This document shows positions 9,357-17,845 of a stretch of 64,000 nt of DNA, piece by piece (positions within the stretch are counted from its first letter, which is position 1; the number at the start of each line of letters is the position of its first letter). A program made the position numbers and the translations under genes. The DNA is from an uncultured Succiniclasticum sp. (GTDB taxonomy: Bacteria; Bacillota; Negativicutes; Acidaminococcales; Acidaminococcaceae): NCBI GenBank assembly GCA_902801365.1, contig CADCHY010000006.1, forward strand, positions 186,001-250,000, in the 5' to 3' direction. The notes beneath the pieces were generated by a model, which was given only the letters and a program-made list of their open reading frames with translations, did not search any database and had not been told where the DNA came from.

Positions 9357-9561
9357 TTCTTAAAAGTAAATACAGCGGCGGTAACGTATTCGCAAAACCG
9401 TCTGTGTTTGCTGTTTCATGGATTCATTCGCCTGTGGCTCGAAACTCGGGCTTCGCCCTCAGACAGCCTCGCCACGGCCGGCTCATTTCGTCTCATGAAA
9501 CTACGCAAACGCTTCCGATGTTTTGCAAATACGTTACCGTCGCTGTTATTTTATTTAAGAA
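9357..9561. repeat. 205-bp imperfect palindrome between convergent genes
   Basis: The arms at about 9357-9420 and 9494-9561 are near reverse complements: ACAGCGGCGGTAACGTATT on the left matches ACAGCGACGGTAACGTATT read from the right. Complementarity continues through GCAAAAC, GTTTGC and TTTCATG. The inner part contains a smaller GGGC-TTC-GCCC hairpin at 9448-9456. It fills the gap between uppP and the convergent nucleotidase gene. It may be a MITE- or REP-like element or a large bidirectional terminator; no U-run typical of intrinsic terminators is present at its edges. Confidence 0.8.
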
Positions 9562-9598
9562 TACACTGAAGAAATGAGTTAATAATAATACACTCAGC

Positions 9599-11068
9599 TT
9601 ATTCTACAATCACCAGCCGCTGTTCTTCAGGAGCCGTAATATGCGGATGGGATGTAAAGTACTCTTCCAGCAGACCCAGGCTGCGGGTGGCAACAACCTT
9701 TGGCATGCCGTTACGGGCGATTTCCGCTTCAGAAATATCCAGTCCGGTCTGCAGGTTCTTGAAATGGAACTGGTGCATGCCTACGCGCAGCGGTTCATCG
9801 TCGCCTATCTCCCGGCCATGCATGGTCAGACTGGTGACTTTTTTCTGCGTTTTATTATAGACGACCCGCAGTCCTTCGGAAAACTGGTAAAACTCCGTGT
9901 GGGCATTGGGGTCAAAGGCTTCGTCCCGCAGCATATACTCCATCATATGGCGGAACTGCCGGCCTGTCACGACGTAACGGTACACTTCTTCGTCAAACGG
10001 CTCCATTTCCTGTAAATCCTGCAGGGTCATGACAGGTCCCAGGTATTGGCTGCGAAGACTTCCGGAAGCATGCAGCATGATATCCAGTCCCAGGGAATCC
10101 TTAAAAGCATCGGCAAAGATTTTGCCTACCGGGGTCTCACGGTTGCGGACGGGATGGGCATACCGTTCCGGGAAGCGGGTCAGGATCCGGTTGTATTTTG
10201 TTTCCGTTACATGCTTGTATTTCCCGATAATGTTTTTAAGCACTTCATCCTCCGGGCAATACTCCGGCGTTACGGGGATCAGCTGCCAGGTGTAACTGTC
10301 AATCGTGTTACGGTCGGTATCTACCATAATATCGAAACGTCCAATCTGGTCCGTGCCGGACGCTGCCTGTACAATGGGGATACCGTTTACTTCAACAGGC
10401 TTTGCCAGCAGTGTATGACTGTGTCCCCCGATAATCAGGTCCACGCCCCAGCGGGGATCCAGTAAAGCAGCCAGCTGCTGGTCCGCTTCAATGCCGATAT
10501 GGGTCAGCAGCACCGTAAAATCAATATCTTCCGTCCGATAGGCGTCGCAGATGCGCCCCACTTCCGCCGCGGCCTCATGGATGTCCACCAGAGTGCCGAT
10601 CAGTTCTTCCAGTTTGGTCTTCTGCAGCACTTCTTCTGTCAGAATGCCTATAAACAGCACCTTCATACCTCCGGTCTCCAGGATCCGGTGGGAACGGAAC
10701 AGACGCCGGCCATTGTGCTTCAGGTACATATTGGCGTTGATGATAGGAAAATTGGCGCATTTTTCCAGAAACAGAAGATGGGCCAGCCCGTAATCCACTT
10801 CGTGGTTGCCGATGGTCACCACATCCGGAGCCAGCAGGTTCATGATCTCAATGGTGGAAACTCCCTTGAATTCCGAATCGATCAGGGATCCCTGAAACAT
10901 ATCCCCGGCTATGGCATAGATTACGTTCTCTTCTTCCCGGCGCACCTTGTTGACGTAACCGGAGAGCATAGAAACACCGCCCACCAGTTTATCGTCTACT
11001 TTTTCTACCAGGAAATCACCGTGCAGATCGTTAGAATGTAGTAAAGTGAGTTTCTTCAAATGCTTCAT
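9599..11068 (-). CDS. bifunctional metallophosphatase/5'-nucleotidase (YunD-like, cytoplasmic)
   Basis: This 489-residue protein has the calcineurin-like metallophosphoesterase domain followed by a 5'-nucleotidase C-terminal domain. Metal-binding motifs are visible in order: HSNDLHGDF, AGDMFQGS, GNHEVDYG, LTHIG and GGHSHT. The C-terminal half (PVGKIFADAFKDSLGLDI onward) is the substrate-binding type domain. No signal peptide is present, unlike periplasmic UshA, so a cytoplasmic YunD-like role on nucleotides or related phosphoesters is more likely. AAGGGA precedes the ATG at 11068. It follows another phosphoesterase gene with a gap of only 21 bp, so the two are probably co-transcribed. Confidence 0.88.
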   Translation of the reverse strand: MKHLKKLTLLHSNDLHGDFLVEKVDDKLVGGVSMLSGYVNKVRREEENVIYAIAGDMFQGSLIDSEFKGVSTIEIMNLLAPDVVTIGNHEVDYGLAHLLFLEKCANFPIINANMYLKHNGRRLFRSHRILETGGMKVLFIGILTEEVLQKTKLEELIGTLVDIHEAAAEVGRICDAYRTEDIDFTVLLTHIGIEADQQLAALLDPRWGVDLIIGGHSHTLLAKPVEVNGIPIVQAASGTDQIGRFDIMVDTDRNTIDSYTWQLIPVTPEYCPEDEVLKNIIGKYKHVTETKYNRILTRFPERYAHPVRNRETPVGKIFADAFKDSLGLDIMLHASGSLRSQYLGPVMTLQDLQEMEPFDEEVYRYVVTGRQFRHMMEYMLRDEAFDPNAHTEFYQFSEGLRVVYNKTQKKVTSLTMHGREIGDDEPLRVGMHQFHFKNLQTGLDISEAEIARNGMPKVVATRSLGLLEEYFTSHPHITAPEEQRLVIVE

Positions 11069-11089
11069 CGTATCCCTTTCTGTCTTTCT

Positions 11090-11800
11090 CTATGCCTGCC
11101 AGACATATTTTGTAATCACATCGATGCAGGACAGGCGGCCGCCTTCCAGATAGGACCCCGTATCACAAAGAATAATATGATTATCCCGTATCACAGGGTA
11201 CATGTCCCAGGTGATACCTTTAAACATATACTGCAGATTCTGGATGGGAGTATGCCCTACCACGATTGTTTCTTTGCCATGATAACCTGTATAGAACTTT
11301 TCCCGGATCCAGATCAGGTCCTTTTCCTGCTGCTGTTCCAGAGGTACATCCGGATCCACACCGGCATGACAGAAATAATAATCGCCGGCGCGGTAGTATA
11401 AGGGCAGGTTCCGGGCATAGTCCAGCCGGTTCTGCAGGGCTTTGCCTCCCAGTTTCTGCAGCTGGGGAAGCGTCTTGTCCCCGCCGTAGGTGAGCCACTG
11501 ACTGGTCCGGTTCAGCAGACGGATGTCAAGTTCATCCTTTGCTTTTGCCAGCGCATCGAAATAATCCAGCATCTCCCGCTCGTGATTGCCCATCAGGTAG
11601 ATAACGGACTCAGGATGCTGTTTCTGAAGATGCATCACATAATCGAAGCACTGCAGTGATTCCGGACCCCTGTCGATCAGGTCGCCCAGGAAAACCAGGA
11701 TGTCCTGGGCCGGATCGAATTTGATGCGGCGCATCAGTTTTTTTAATTTTTCATACTGCCCGTGCACATCTCCCACGGCCATGACGCGGCTTCCAATCAT
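11090..11800 (-). CDS. metallophosphoesterase, serine/threonine phosphatase-like
   Basis: This 236-residue protein of the PPP-type phosphoesterase family has VGDVHGQY, LGDLIDRGPES, MGNHEREML and a downstream HAGVDPD plus VGHTP histidines, which together form a binuclear metal site. Size and motifs resemble bacterial PrpE/ApaH-like enzymes; the substrate (phosphoprotein or dinucleoside polyphosphate) cannot be decided. The start at 11800 is preceded by AAGGGG; a longer frame upstream lacks a ribosome-binding site. It precedes the nucleotidase gene in the same operon. Confidence 0.85.
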   Translation of the reverse strand: MIGSRVMAVGDVHGQYEKLKKLMRRIKFDPAQDILVFLGDLIDRGPESLQCFDYVMHLQKQHPESVIYLMGNHEREMLDYFDALAKAKDELDIRLLNRTSQWLTYGGDKTLPQLQKLGGKALQNRLDYARNLPLYYRAGDYYFCHAGVDPDVPLEQQQEKDLIWIREKFYTGYHGKETIVVGHTPIQNLQYMFKGITWDMYPVIRDNHIILCDTGSYLEGGRLSCIDVITKYVWQA

Positions 11801-11985
11801 AATAACCCCTTTTGTGTTGACTGTTTGCGGAAATCCGGCTGCTTTATTACAAGCGCGCGACACATTCCGCCGGTGTTTTTCTGTTGTGTTTCTGATACAA
11901 TATTATTAAACATATTTTAACACATATTTTACCCGATTTTCTTTTTTTAGTAAATTGTCATAGTTTTGTCAAAAATAATGATTAT

Positions 11986-12017
11986 ACTGACCATAGATAA
12001 AACTGACCATAGATAAA
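11986..12017. repeat. tandem 16-bp repeat (2 copies)
   Basis: ACTGACCATAGATAAA occurs twice head to tail without any mismatch (11986-12001 and 12002-12017). It lies in the divergent gap between the phosphoesterase operon and the secreted protein gene, 53 bp before the latter's ATG. It could be a duplicated operator or simply a slippage duplication. Confidence 0.85.
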
Positions 12018-12069
12018 TAAGAATTCTGTTTTGAATTGTAATCACGAAGATCAGACGGAGGTAACGCCC

Positions 12070-12978
12070 ATGAAAAACTGGAAAATAACCGCAACCGGAC
12101 TTCTGGCTGTTTCCATCCTGGCAGCAGGTCTTGCCTGCCCCATCCCTGCCGGCGCGGCAGCCATAAATCAAAAACTGACAGTGAATACGGAATATAAAGA
12201 GGGAGCCGTGGTTCCTGCTTCCCAGACGGAAGCCGTGCGTCTGGCTGCCAGAGAGAAAGCCTTGTCACAGTATTATATCACCAGCGGCAGAAAGCTGGAA
12301 AAAGCGGTCGCTATGCTGGAAGGCCTGTCTCCGCAAAAGACCGGCCTGGATGCAAGAAAATCCTATTTTTACCGTATGGACAAAAGCCTGTCGGGCAATT
12401 ATTTCCAGCACGTAAAAGCATTCACGCCGGATATGGAAACGCTGGCAGGCGAATACTTTATCGCGAAGGATAACAGCTGTGTATTCCGCCGTTTCCCGGA
12501 AAACGGGAATTTCGAAATGCTGGAAGGTTCTACGGAAAAACTGCTGAAAAAAGTAGAAATTTACCGCGCCAGCGGGATCATTCCGTTAAAAGGAAACGGA
12601 AAGGTTCTGGTACGTGTGCCCGGCAACCTGCCCTACGATCTTACCCTGACCAGTCTTACGGAAAACATAGCCACAATCACCGAAGAAAACGGCCAGCTGA
12701 TCATTAACGGCAATGCCCGCGGATACGCGGATGTTCTGGCTGAGGTGGAAATCGGCGGCTACGTGAAAACGGAAAAGCTCCGGTTTGCCGTTATGGACAG
12801 CCAGGATATCGCCGCTTATGAAGCCCGGCAAGTCTATGTCCCTGTATATGTCGGCTGGGACTGGGGCTGGGGATGGGGCTGGGACCGCCCGCACCATCAC
12901 CCAGGGCCCCCGCCACGGGGACCACGTCCCGGCGGCGGACCCAGACCGGGCGGCGGCCATCATGGACCAAGGAAATAA
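12070..12978 (+). CDS. secreted protein with Trp/Gly- and His/Pro/Gly-rich C-terminal tail
   Basis: I do not recognise a named family. The 302-residue product has a typical signal peptide (MKNWK, hydrophobic core, PAGAAA cleavage region near residue 30) and a mixed alpha/beta body. After the body come a short run of alternating W and G (VGWDWGWGWGWD) and a tail rich in His, Pro, Gly and Arg. The ATG at 12070 has GGAGGT 7 nt upstream; the longer frame from 12031 lacks this. Location is probably periplasm or cell surface. The His-rich tail could bind metal, which is inference. A terminator follows. Confidence 0.75.
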   Translation: MKNWKITATGLLAVSILAAGLACPIPAGAAAINQKLTVNTEYKEGAVVPASQTEAVRLAAREKALSQYYITSGRKLEKAVAMLEGLSPQKTGLDARKSYFYRMDKSLSGNYFQHVKAFTPDMETLAGEYFIAKDNSCVFRRFPENGNFEMLEGSTEKLLKKVEIYRASGIIPLKGNGKVLVRVPGNLPYDLTLTSLTENIATITEENGQLIINGNARGYADVLAEVEIGGYVKTEKLRFAVMDSQDIAAYEARQVYVPVYVGWDWGWGWGWDRPHHHPGPPPRGPRPGGGPRPGGGHHGPRK

Positions 12979-13007
12979 AGACAAATGAATTAAACCTGAT
13001 CATAAAG

Positions 13008-13046
13008 TTAAGGAATCACCCTTGTGGTGGTTCCTTAATTGTTTTC
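13008..13046 (+). terminator. Rho-independent terminator
   Basis: The 13-nt arms TTAAGGAATCACC and GGTGGTTCCTTAA pair with one G-T, with a 5-nt loop, and are followed by TTGTTTT. It lies 29 bp after the secreted protein gene. Confidence 0.8.
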
Positions 13047-13112
13047 AGGAGCTGTTCTATTTTTCGTATCTAATTAATAATCTAATAATCTTTCTGCAAA
13101 GAACCGATTGTA

Positions 13113-13121
13113 TGGTATAAT
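13113..13121 (+). promoter_or_regulatory. extended -10 promoter
   Basis: TGGTATAAT is a perfect extended -10. It stands about 84 bp before the ATG at 13205, with no clear -35 box. Confidence 0.55.
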
Positions 13122-13204
13122 AATTATGAAATAAAGAAAATAAAACAAATCAAATATAAAAATGTCAGGATTTGGAATTGTCATTTCAGAGGAGGCAAAT
13201 CATC

Positions 13205-13717
13205 ATGGAAGAAAAGAAAGTCTACACCGAAGAAGAGATTGAACAGCTGGCGGAAAAGGCATCCCAGAATGCCATGGAACATTTCAAACACGGTCTGAAC
13301 TGCGGCGAATGCGTACTGCAGGGGTTCCTGGACCTGGGTATCAGCGAATACCCGCCTGAAATCATTGCCCTGGTTTCCGGCATGGGCGGCGGCATGGGCT
13401 TCACCAAACACACCTGCGGCGCGGTAAACGCCGGCATGGTTGTGATCGGCAGCAAACAGGGCCGTAAAAATCCTTATGCCAAAGAAACTTTTGCGGAACG
13501 GGTGGATGAACTGCATCATGACGAGACCGGCATCTATCCCCGCCACGCAGTTTATGTGAAAGATGTCATCACGGAATACGGCACCATCGAATGCCGCGAC
13601 CTTTGCTTCCCCTTTGATGAATCAACCAAAGAAGGCATGAAAGAACGGGCCCGCAACTGCAAGAAGATCATCGGCTTCTGCGCGAAAGAAGCAACAAAAG
13701 CCGCATTGAAGAAATAA
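13205..13717 (+). CDS. C_GCAxxG_C_C family redox protein
   Basis: This 170-residue protein fits the C_GCAxxG_C_C family, found in anaerobes and often next to oxidoreductases. It has NCGECV (Cys33, Cys36), the GMGGGMGFTKHTCGAVNAG core (Cys71), then Cys130/Cys134 and Cys152/Cys159, seven cysteines in all. They could form disulfides or ligate a metal or cluster; the biochemical role is unknown. The ATG at 13205 has GGAGG 9 nt upstream. It has its own extended -10 promoter and a strong terminator, so it is monocistronic, upstream of a thiol/disulfide enzyme gene. Confidence 0.82.
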   Translation: MEEKKVYTEEEIEQLAEKASQNAMEHFKHGLNCGECVLQGFLDLGISEYPPEIIALVSGMGGGMGFTKHTCGAVNAGMVVIGSKQGRKNPYAKETFAERVDELHHDETGIYPRHAVYVKDVITEYGTIECRDLCFPFDESTKEGMKERARNCKKIIGFCAKEATKAALKK

Positions 13718-13751
13718 GATTGTATTGAAGTAATATTGTTTAACTGCAGTC

Positions 13752-13784
13752 ACCGGTATCAGCGTTTTACTGATACCGGTTTTT
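13752..13784 (+). terminator. Rho-independent terminator
   Basis: The perfect 11-bp stem ACCGGTATCAG/CTGATACCGGT, with a 7-nt loop, is followed by TTTT. It ends the C_GCAxxG_C_C gene. Confidence 0.88.
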
Positions 13785-13887
13785 ATAACAAAAGACAGCT
13801 GCATCCTGCAGCATTCGCGAAAGAACAGATTTCATGCATCGCGAATTGCATAAACACATAAATGAACGGACAGAAGGAGGAAGTGTT

Positions 13888-15585
13888 TTGAGCAAGCGAA
13901 TCTTAGTGGTCGGTGGTGTGGCCGGTGGCGCATCGGCGGCAGCCCGGGCCCGCCGTCTGGACGAACACGCGGAGATCATTGTGTTTGAACGGGGACCCCA
14001 CGTTTCCTTTTCCAACTGCGCCCTGCCCTATTTCTTAAGCCGAACCGTGGCGGACAGCGCGGACCTGGTGATGATGGATCCCGCCCAGTTCAAGAAGAAA
14101 TATAACATTGAGGTGCGAACGGAAAACGAAGTCATCGCCATCAACCGGGAAGAAAAGACCGTAACGGTAAAGAATCTTACGGACGGCAGAGAATATACAG
14201 AAACATACGATGCCCTGATCCTCTCCCCCGGCGGCGAACCCATCCTTCCCGGCGCCATCGAAGGCATCCGCAACGAAAACGTCTTTGGCATCCGCAACGT
14301 GGTGGACATCGCTAAGCTTGATGCCTGCATCCGTGACCGTAAGGCAGAGAATATTGCTGTCGTCGGAGGAGGTTTTATCGGCTGCGAGATTGCGGAAAAC
14401 CTGGTGCATGCCGGTTACAAGGTCACCCTGATCGAGGCCATGGATCAGGTCATGATGCCTTTTGATTACGACATGGCCCAGATCCTGCACAAAGAGATGC
14501 TGGAAAACGGTATGACCCTGATTTTAAAAGACGGGGTGAAAAAGATTGGCAGTAATGCCATTGAACTGGCCAGCGGCAAACAGGTCAAAGCCGACGCTGT
14601 GGTGATGGCCGTGGGTATCCGTCCGGAAACCACCCTGGCCAAAAACGCCGGACTGGCCATCGGTGAAACCGGCGGCATCAAAGTCAACGCCAACTTCCAG
14701 ACCAGCGACCCTTCCATTTATGCTGTAGGCGATGCCATCGAGGTGTTCAGCCGCCTCACCCGCAAACCCATGCGGCTGGCCCTGGCCTGGCCCGCCCAGA
14801 TGGAAGCACGGGCCGCGGCGGATCATATTTACGGGATCCGCAATCAGCAGAAAGGATTTATCGGTTCTTCTGTCATCCGTATCTTCTCTTTGCTGGCTGC
14901 CAGTACCGGCCTGAACGAAAAAGCGGCGAAAGCAGAGGGGATACCTTATGAAATTGCCTATGTAATTCCTTCCGACAAGGTGAGCCTCATGCCCGATGCC
15001 CACCCTATTCATGTAAAACTGGTTTTTGAAACACCGACAGGGCGTCTGTTAGGAGCCCAGGCCATCGGCAAGGGTGAAGCAGACCGCCGCATTGATGTGA
15101 TTGCCGCCCTGATCTCCATGGGCGGGACCCTGGAAGATCTGAAGAACATGGAACTCTGTTACGCTCCGGTGGTAAGCACTGCCAAAGACGCAGTGAACAT
15201 GGCGGCGCTGGTGGGGCTGAACCTGCTCCACGGCGTGTACCGTCAGGTTCCTCTTACTAAGGTGCGTGAGCTGGTAGAAAGCAAGGCCTGCATCATCGAC
15301 GTGCGGGAACCGGGCGAATACAGTGCCGGCCATCTGCTGAACGCAATTAATATTCCGTTAAGCCAGCTGCGGCAACGCATGGACGAGATTCCCAAAGATA
15401 AGCCTGTCTACCTCCACTGCCGTTCCAGCCAGCGGAGTTACAATGCCATCATGGCTTTGCAGCACTGCGGTTTCGATAACCTGTATAACATTGCCGGATC
15501 CTATCTGGCCATCTGTCTGTATGAGTATCCTCAGGATGTGCTCTTCAACCGGGAAAAAATCGTAACAGCATATAACTTTAAATAA
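13888..15585 (+). CDS. CoA-disulfide reductase-like FAD oxidoreductase with rhodanese domain
   Basis: This 565-residue pyridine nucleotide-disulfide oxidoreductase has an FAD dinucleotide fold (VVGGVAGGASAAARARR), a single active-site cysteine (Cys44 in SFSNCALPY) and an NAD(P)H domain (VVGGGFIGCEIAE). A FAD-binding YAVGDA segment, a dimerisation domain and a C-terminal rhodanese domain follow; the rhodanese catalytic cysteine is about residue 511 (LHCRSSQRS). Relatives reduce CoA disulfide, CoA persulfide or polysulfide with NAD(P)H. The start is TTG at 13888 with GGAGG 7 nt upstream; a longer frame to 13834 lacks a site. A role in thiol or sulfur balance in this anaerobe is likely. Confidence 0.88.
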   Translation: MSKRILVVGGVAGGASAAARARRLDEHAEIIVFERGPHVSFSNCALPYFLSRTVADSADLVMMDPAQFKKKYNIEVRTENEVIAINREEKTVTVKNLTDGREYTETYDALILSPGGEPILPGAIEGIRNENVFGIRNVVDIAKLDACIRDRKAENIAVVGGGFIGCEIAENLVHAGYKVTLIEAMDQVMMPFDYDMAQILHKEMLENGMTLILKDGVKKIGSNAIELASGKQVKADAVVMAVGIRPETTLAKNAGLAIGETGGIKVNANFQTSDPSIYAVGDAIEVFSRLTRKPMRLALAWPAQMEARAAADHIYGIRNQQKGFIGSSVIRIFSLLAASTGLNEKAAKAEGIPYEIAYVIPSDKVSLMPDAHPIHVKLVFETPTGRLLGAQAIGKGEADRRIDVIAALISMGGTLEDLKNMELCYAPVVSTAKDAVNMAALVGLNLLHGVYRQVPLTKVRELVESKACIIDVREPGEYSAGHLLNAINIPLSQLRQRMDEIPKDKPVYLHCRSSQRSYNAIMALQHCGFDNLYNIAGSYLAICLYEYPQDVLFNREKIVTAYNFK

Positions 15586-15648
15586 AAAAATCAGTATTTC
15601 TGTAACAAATATAACACAATTGGTGCTTCCTTTTTTAGATTTTACGAG

Positions 15649-15654
15649 TATAAT
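15649..15654 (+). promoter_or_regulatory. -10 box upstream of pdxK
   Basis: TATAAT lies in a T-rich stretch about 146 bp before pdxK, which implies a long leader. No convincing -35 or riboswitch fold was recognised in the leader. Confidence 0.35.
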
Positions 15655-15800
15655 TAAAGTTGCCATTTCGTCAGGTCAAACGGACCGATTGCGGGTTTAC
15701 CGGTTCTGGAAGGTACATCAGACATCAGGAACCCCGCCCGCTCAACAAGTCCCGACGTTGTTTTATGGCAACACTGAATTTACGAGGGGAGATTTTAACC

Positions 15801-16598
15801 ATGTATAAAGCAATGACCATCGCCGGATCAGATACCAGTGGCGGCGCCGGTATGGAGGCTGATCTGAAAACCTTTCAGGAGCTGGGTGTGTACGGGATGA
15901 CCGCCCTCACCTGCATCGTAGCCCAAAATCCCAACGCGGACTGGGCCCACGAGATTTATCCCATTGAAACCGCTGTCATCGAAAAACAGCTGGTCACAAT
16001 CCTGCAGGGCATCGGCTGCGATGCCCTGAAGACCGGCATGCTGGGCAGCGCCGATCTGGTAGAGCTGATTGCCGCCACCATCGACAAATATGAATTGAAA
16101 AATGTAGTCATCGACCCGGTCATGGTCTGCAAAGGCATCGATACCATCATGGTGCCGGAAGCTGCGGCAGCGATTAAAGAGCTGCTGGTAAAGCGGGCGC
16201 TGGTCATGACGCCTAACCTGCTGGAAGCAGCCTACCTGGCAGATATGCCTGCCATAACTAACGTTGATGAAATGAAACAGGCTGCCACTGTGATCCATGA
16301 TAAAGGCTGCCGGAACGTAATTCTGAAAGCCGGTGACCGCCTGCCCGGGAACGACGCGGTAGAATTAGTCTACGACGGTAAAACTTTTACAGAAAAACGC
16401 CATCCGAAGGTTCCCAACTCCTATAACCATGGAGCAGGCTGCACCTTCTCTGCTGCCGTCACCGCCTGCCTGGCAAAAGGCATGGCTGTCACGGACGCCC
16501 TGGAAACAGCTGAAAACTTTATCAATGCCGCCCTTCGCGGTTCCTTCCGGATGAACCAGTGGTCCGGAGCCCTGAAGCACTGCGCCTGGAGAGAATAA
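15801..16598 (+). CDS. pdxK: pyridoxine/pyridoxal kinase PdxK (ThiD-like fold)
   Basis: This is a ribokinase-fold ATP-dependent kinase of 265 residues: MTIAGSDTSGGAGMEADLK at the N-terminus, YGMTALTCIVAQNP, DPVMVCKG, and the anion-hole motif NHGAGCTFSAAV near the C-terminus. YGMTALT followed by IVAQNPNADW and the C-terminal MNQWSGALKH resemble Bacillus PdxK (pyridoxine kinase) more than HMP kinase. A separate thiD lies at 56205-57011. Its job is therefore probably B6 salvage. The ATG at 15801 has GGGGAG 9 nt upstream; the frame is open further upstream without a site. A strong bidirectional terminator follows. Confidence 0.85.
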   Translation: MYKAMTIAGSDTSGGAGMEADLKTFQELGVYGMTALTCIVAQNPNADWAHEIYPIETAVIEKQLVTILQGIGCDALKTGMLGSADLVELIAATIDKYELKNVVIDPVMVCKGIDTIMVPEAAAAIKELLVKRALVMTPNLLEAAYLADMPAITNVDEMKQAATVIHDKGCRNVILKAGDRLPGNDAVELVYDGKTFTEKRHPKVPNSYNHGAGCTFSAAVTACLAKGMAVTDALETAENFINAALRGSFRMNQWSGALKHCAWRE

Positions 16599-16664
16599 GT
16601 TTTGTCTGTTGTCCGTTCTCTGCACGAGAAGGAAGTTCAGATTTCCAAAATGCTTATCAAACTA

Positions 16665-16720
16665 TAAAAAACGCAACGTTCACTGCTGTTTCTTACAGCT
16701 ACAGAACGTTGCGTTTTTTT
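16665..16720. terminator. bidirectional terminator between pdxK and AbrB-family gene
   Basis: Arms AAAAAACGCAACGTTC and GAACGTTGCGTTTTTTT pair perfectly around a 22-nt loop, with A-run and T-run at the two sides. It serves the convergent genes on both strands. Confidence 0.9.
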
Positions 16721-16729
16721 GTGGGTTAC

Positions 16730-17773
16730 CTACCCTTTATAATTCTCATCGAAATATCTGTTCAGACAAAACGGAACCGTCAGATTCATCATCAGGAGGC
16801 GCACAATCTGGTACGTCAGTATAATGGACACGTCGGCCCCCATGCTCATGCCGGCCAGGCACATCTCCGTCATACCTCCGGGAGCCATGGCCAGAAACGC
16901 CGTCACAATGGGGATCCCGTAATAGCGTACCAGTATTTCCGCTACCGCAATGCTTCCGCCGATAATCAGAAGTGTCCCAATGATTGCATAAGGCAGCAGC
17001 ACCCTGGTTCTGTACAGCCGTTCCTTATCCAGCATGCACCCCATGTACAGGCCGATGTTCATCTGGGCCAGGTTCATGAGGATGGGCGGCGGCTTTTGCA
17101 GATGTACGTTACAAATAATGGAAAAAGCCGCCGTGGCTATAATCGGACCAATCAAAGCCGCCGTGGGAACTTTCAGCTTTTTGGCAGCCACAAAGCCGAA
17201 TCCGGCCACGGGAATCAGAATCAGCCAGGTAAGCCCTGTATTATCCCCTACAGGAGCCAGCAGCCCCTGAGGAACTACTGTAGCACCCAGAAGGTGGATC
17301 ACCAGAAAAGGAACGGAGATAACTACCCCGAACAGACGGATGGTCTGCTGCATAACCACTACATTGGCATCCACCCGGGGATCTTCGTCCGCCAGCAGCA
17401 TCATCTGGTTCAGCCCGCCGGGCAGCATGCCCATAATGCAGCTCAGCAGATTGGCAAAGGTATGTTTATATGTGAACCAGGCCACCAGCAGCGATATGCC
17501 GATGGCCACAAAGGAAGCCCCAAAGACACCCAGAACATGCTGGGACATCTGCACCAGTGTTTCATGGGTAAAGCTCCGGCCGATGCCATAACCGGCAGCC
17601 AGCAGCCCCAGATTGCGCCATAACAGAGGCCAGCGCATATCTGTCCATATAAAGAATTTCAATGCAGAGGCTGAAAAGATCCCGCTCAGCATGAACGGTA
17701 TGGGAATCCGGAAGTGGAATAACAGCAGCCCCAACAGGAATGACATTACCAGGGCTGTCAACCGCTTTTTCAT
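16730..17773 (-). CDS. AbrB-family integral membrane protein (putative transporter/regulator)
   Basis: This 347-residue polytopic protein shows the internal duplication typical of the AbrB membrane family (often called ammonia monooxygenase-like; unrelated to the AbrB transition-state regulator). Two repeated signatures, MGMLPGGLNQMMLLADE in the first half and MAPGGMTEMCLAGMSMGAD in the second, each follow a hydrophobic helix. About ten hydrophobic segments are visible. The substrate is unknown. GAGGGG precedes the ATG by 7 nt. Confidence 0.82.
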   Translation of the reverse strand: MKKRLTALVMSFLLGLLLFHFRIPIPFMLSGIFSASALKFFIWTDMRWPLLWRNLGLLAAGYGIGRSFTHETLVQMSQHVLGVFGASFVAIGISLLVAWFTYKHTFANLLSCIMGMLPGGLNQMMLLADEDPRVDANVVVMQQTIRLFGVVISVPFLVIHLLGATVVPQGLLAPVGDNTGLTWLILIPVAGFGFVAAKKLKVPTAALIGPIIATAAFSIICNVHLQKPPPILMNLAQMNIGLYMGCMLDKERLYRTRVLLPYAIIGTLLIIGGSIAVAEILVRYYGIPIVTAFLAMAPGGMTEMCLAGMSMGADVSIILTYQIVRLLMMNLTVPFCLNRYFDENYKG

Positions 17774-17795
17774 CTTCCATCCCCTCTTTTTCTGA

Positions 17796-17834
17796 TAAAA
17801 ACACCCTCTGTCATTTTTGCCGACAGAGGGTGTT
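17796..17834 (-). terminator. Rho-independent terminator for YcxB-like gene
   Basis: On the minus strand the 13-bp stem AACACCCTCTGTC/GACAGAGGGTGTT is followed by TTTTAT. It lies directly after the gene ending at 17846. Confidence 0.88.
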
Positions 17835-17845
17835 GCTCTTAACTC

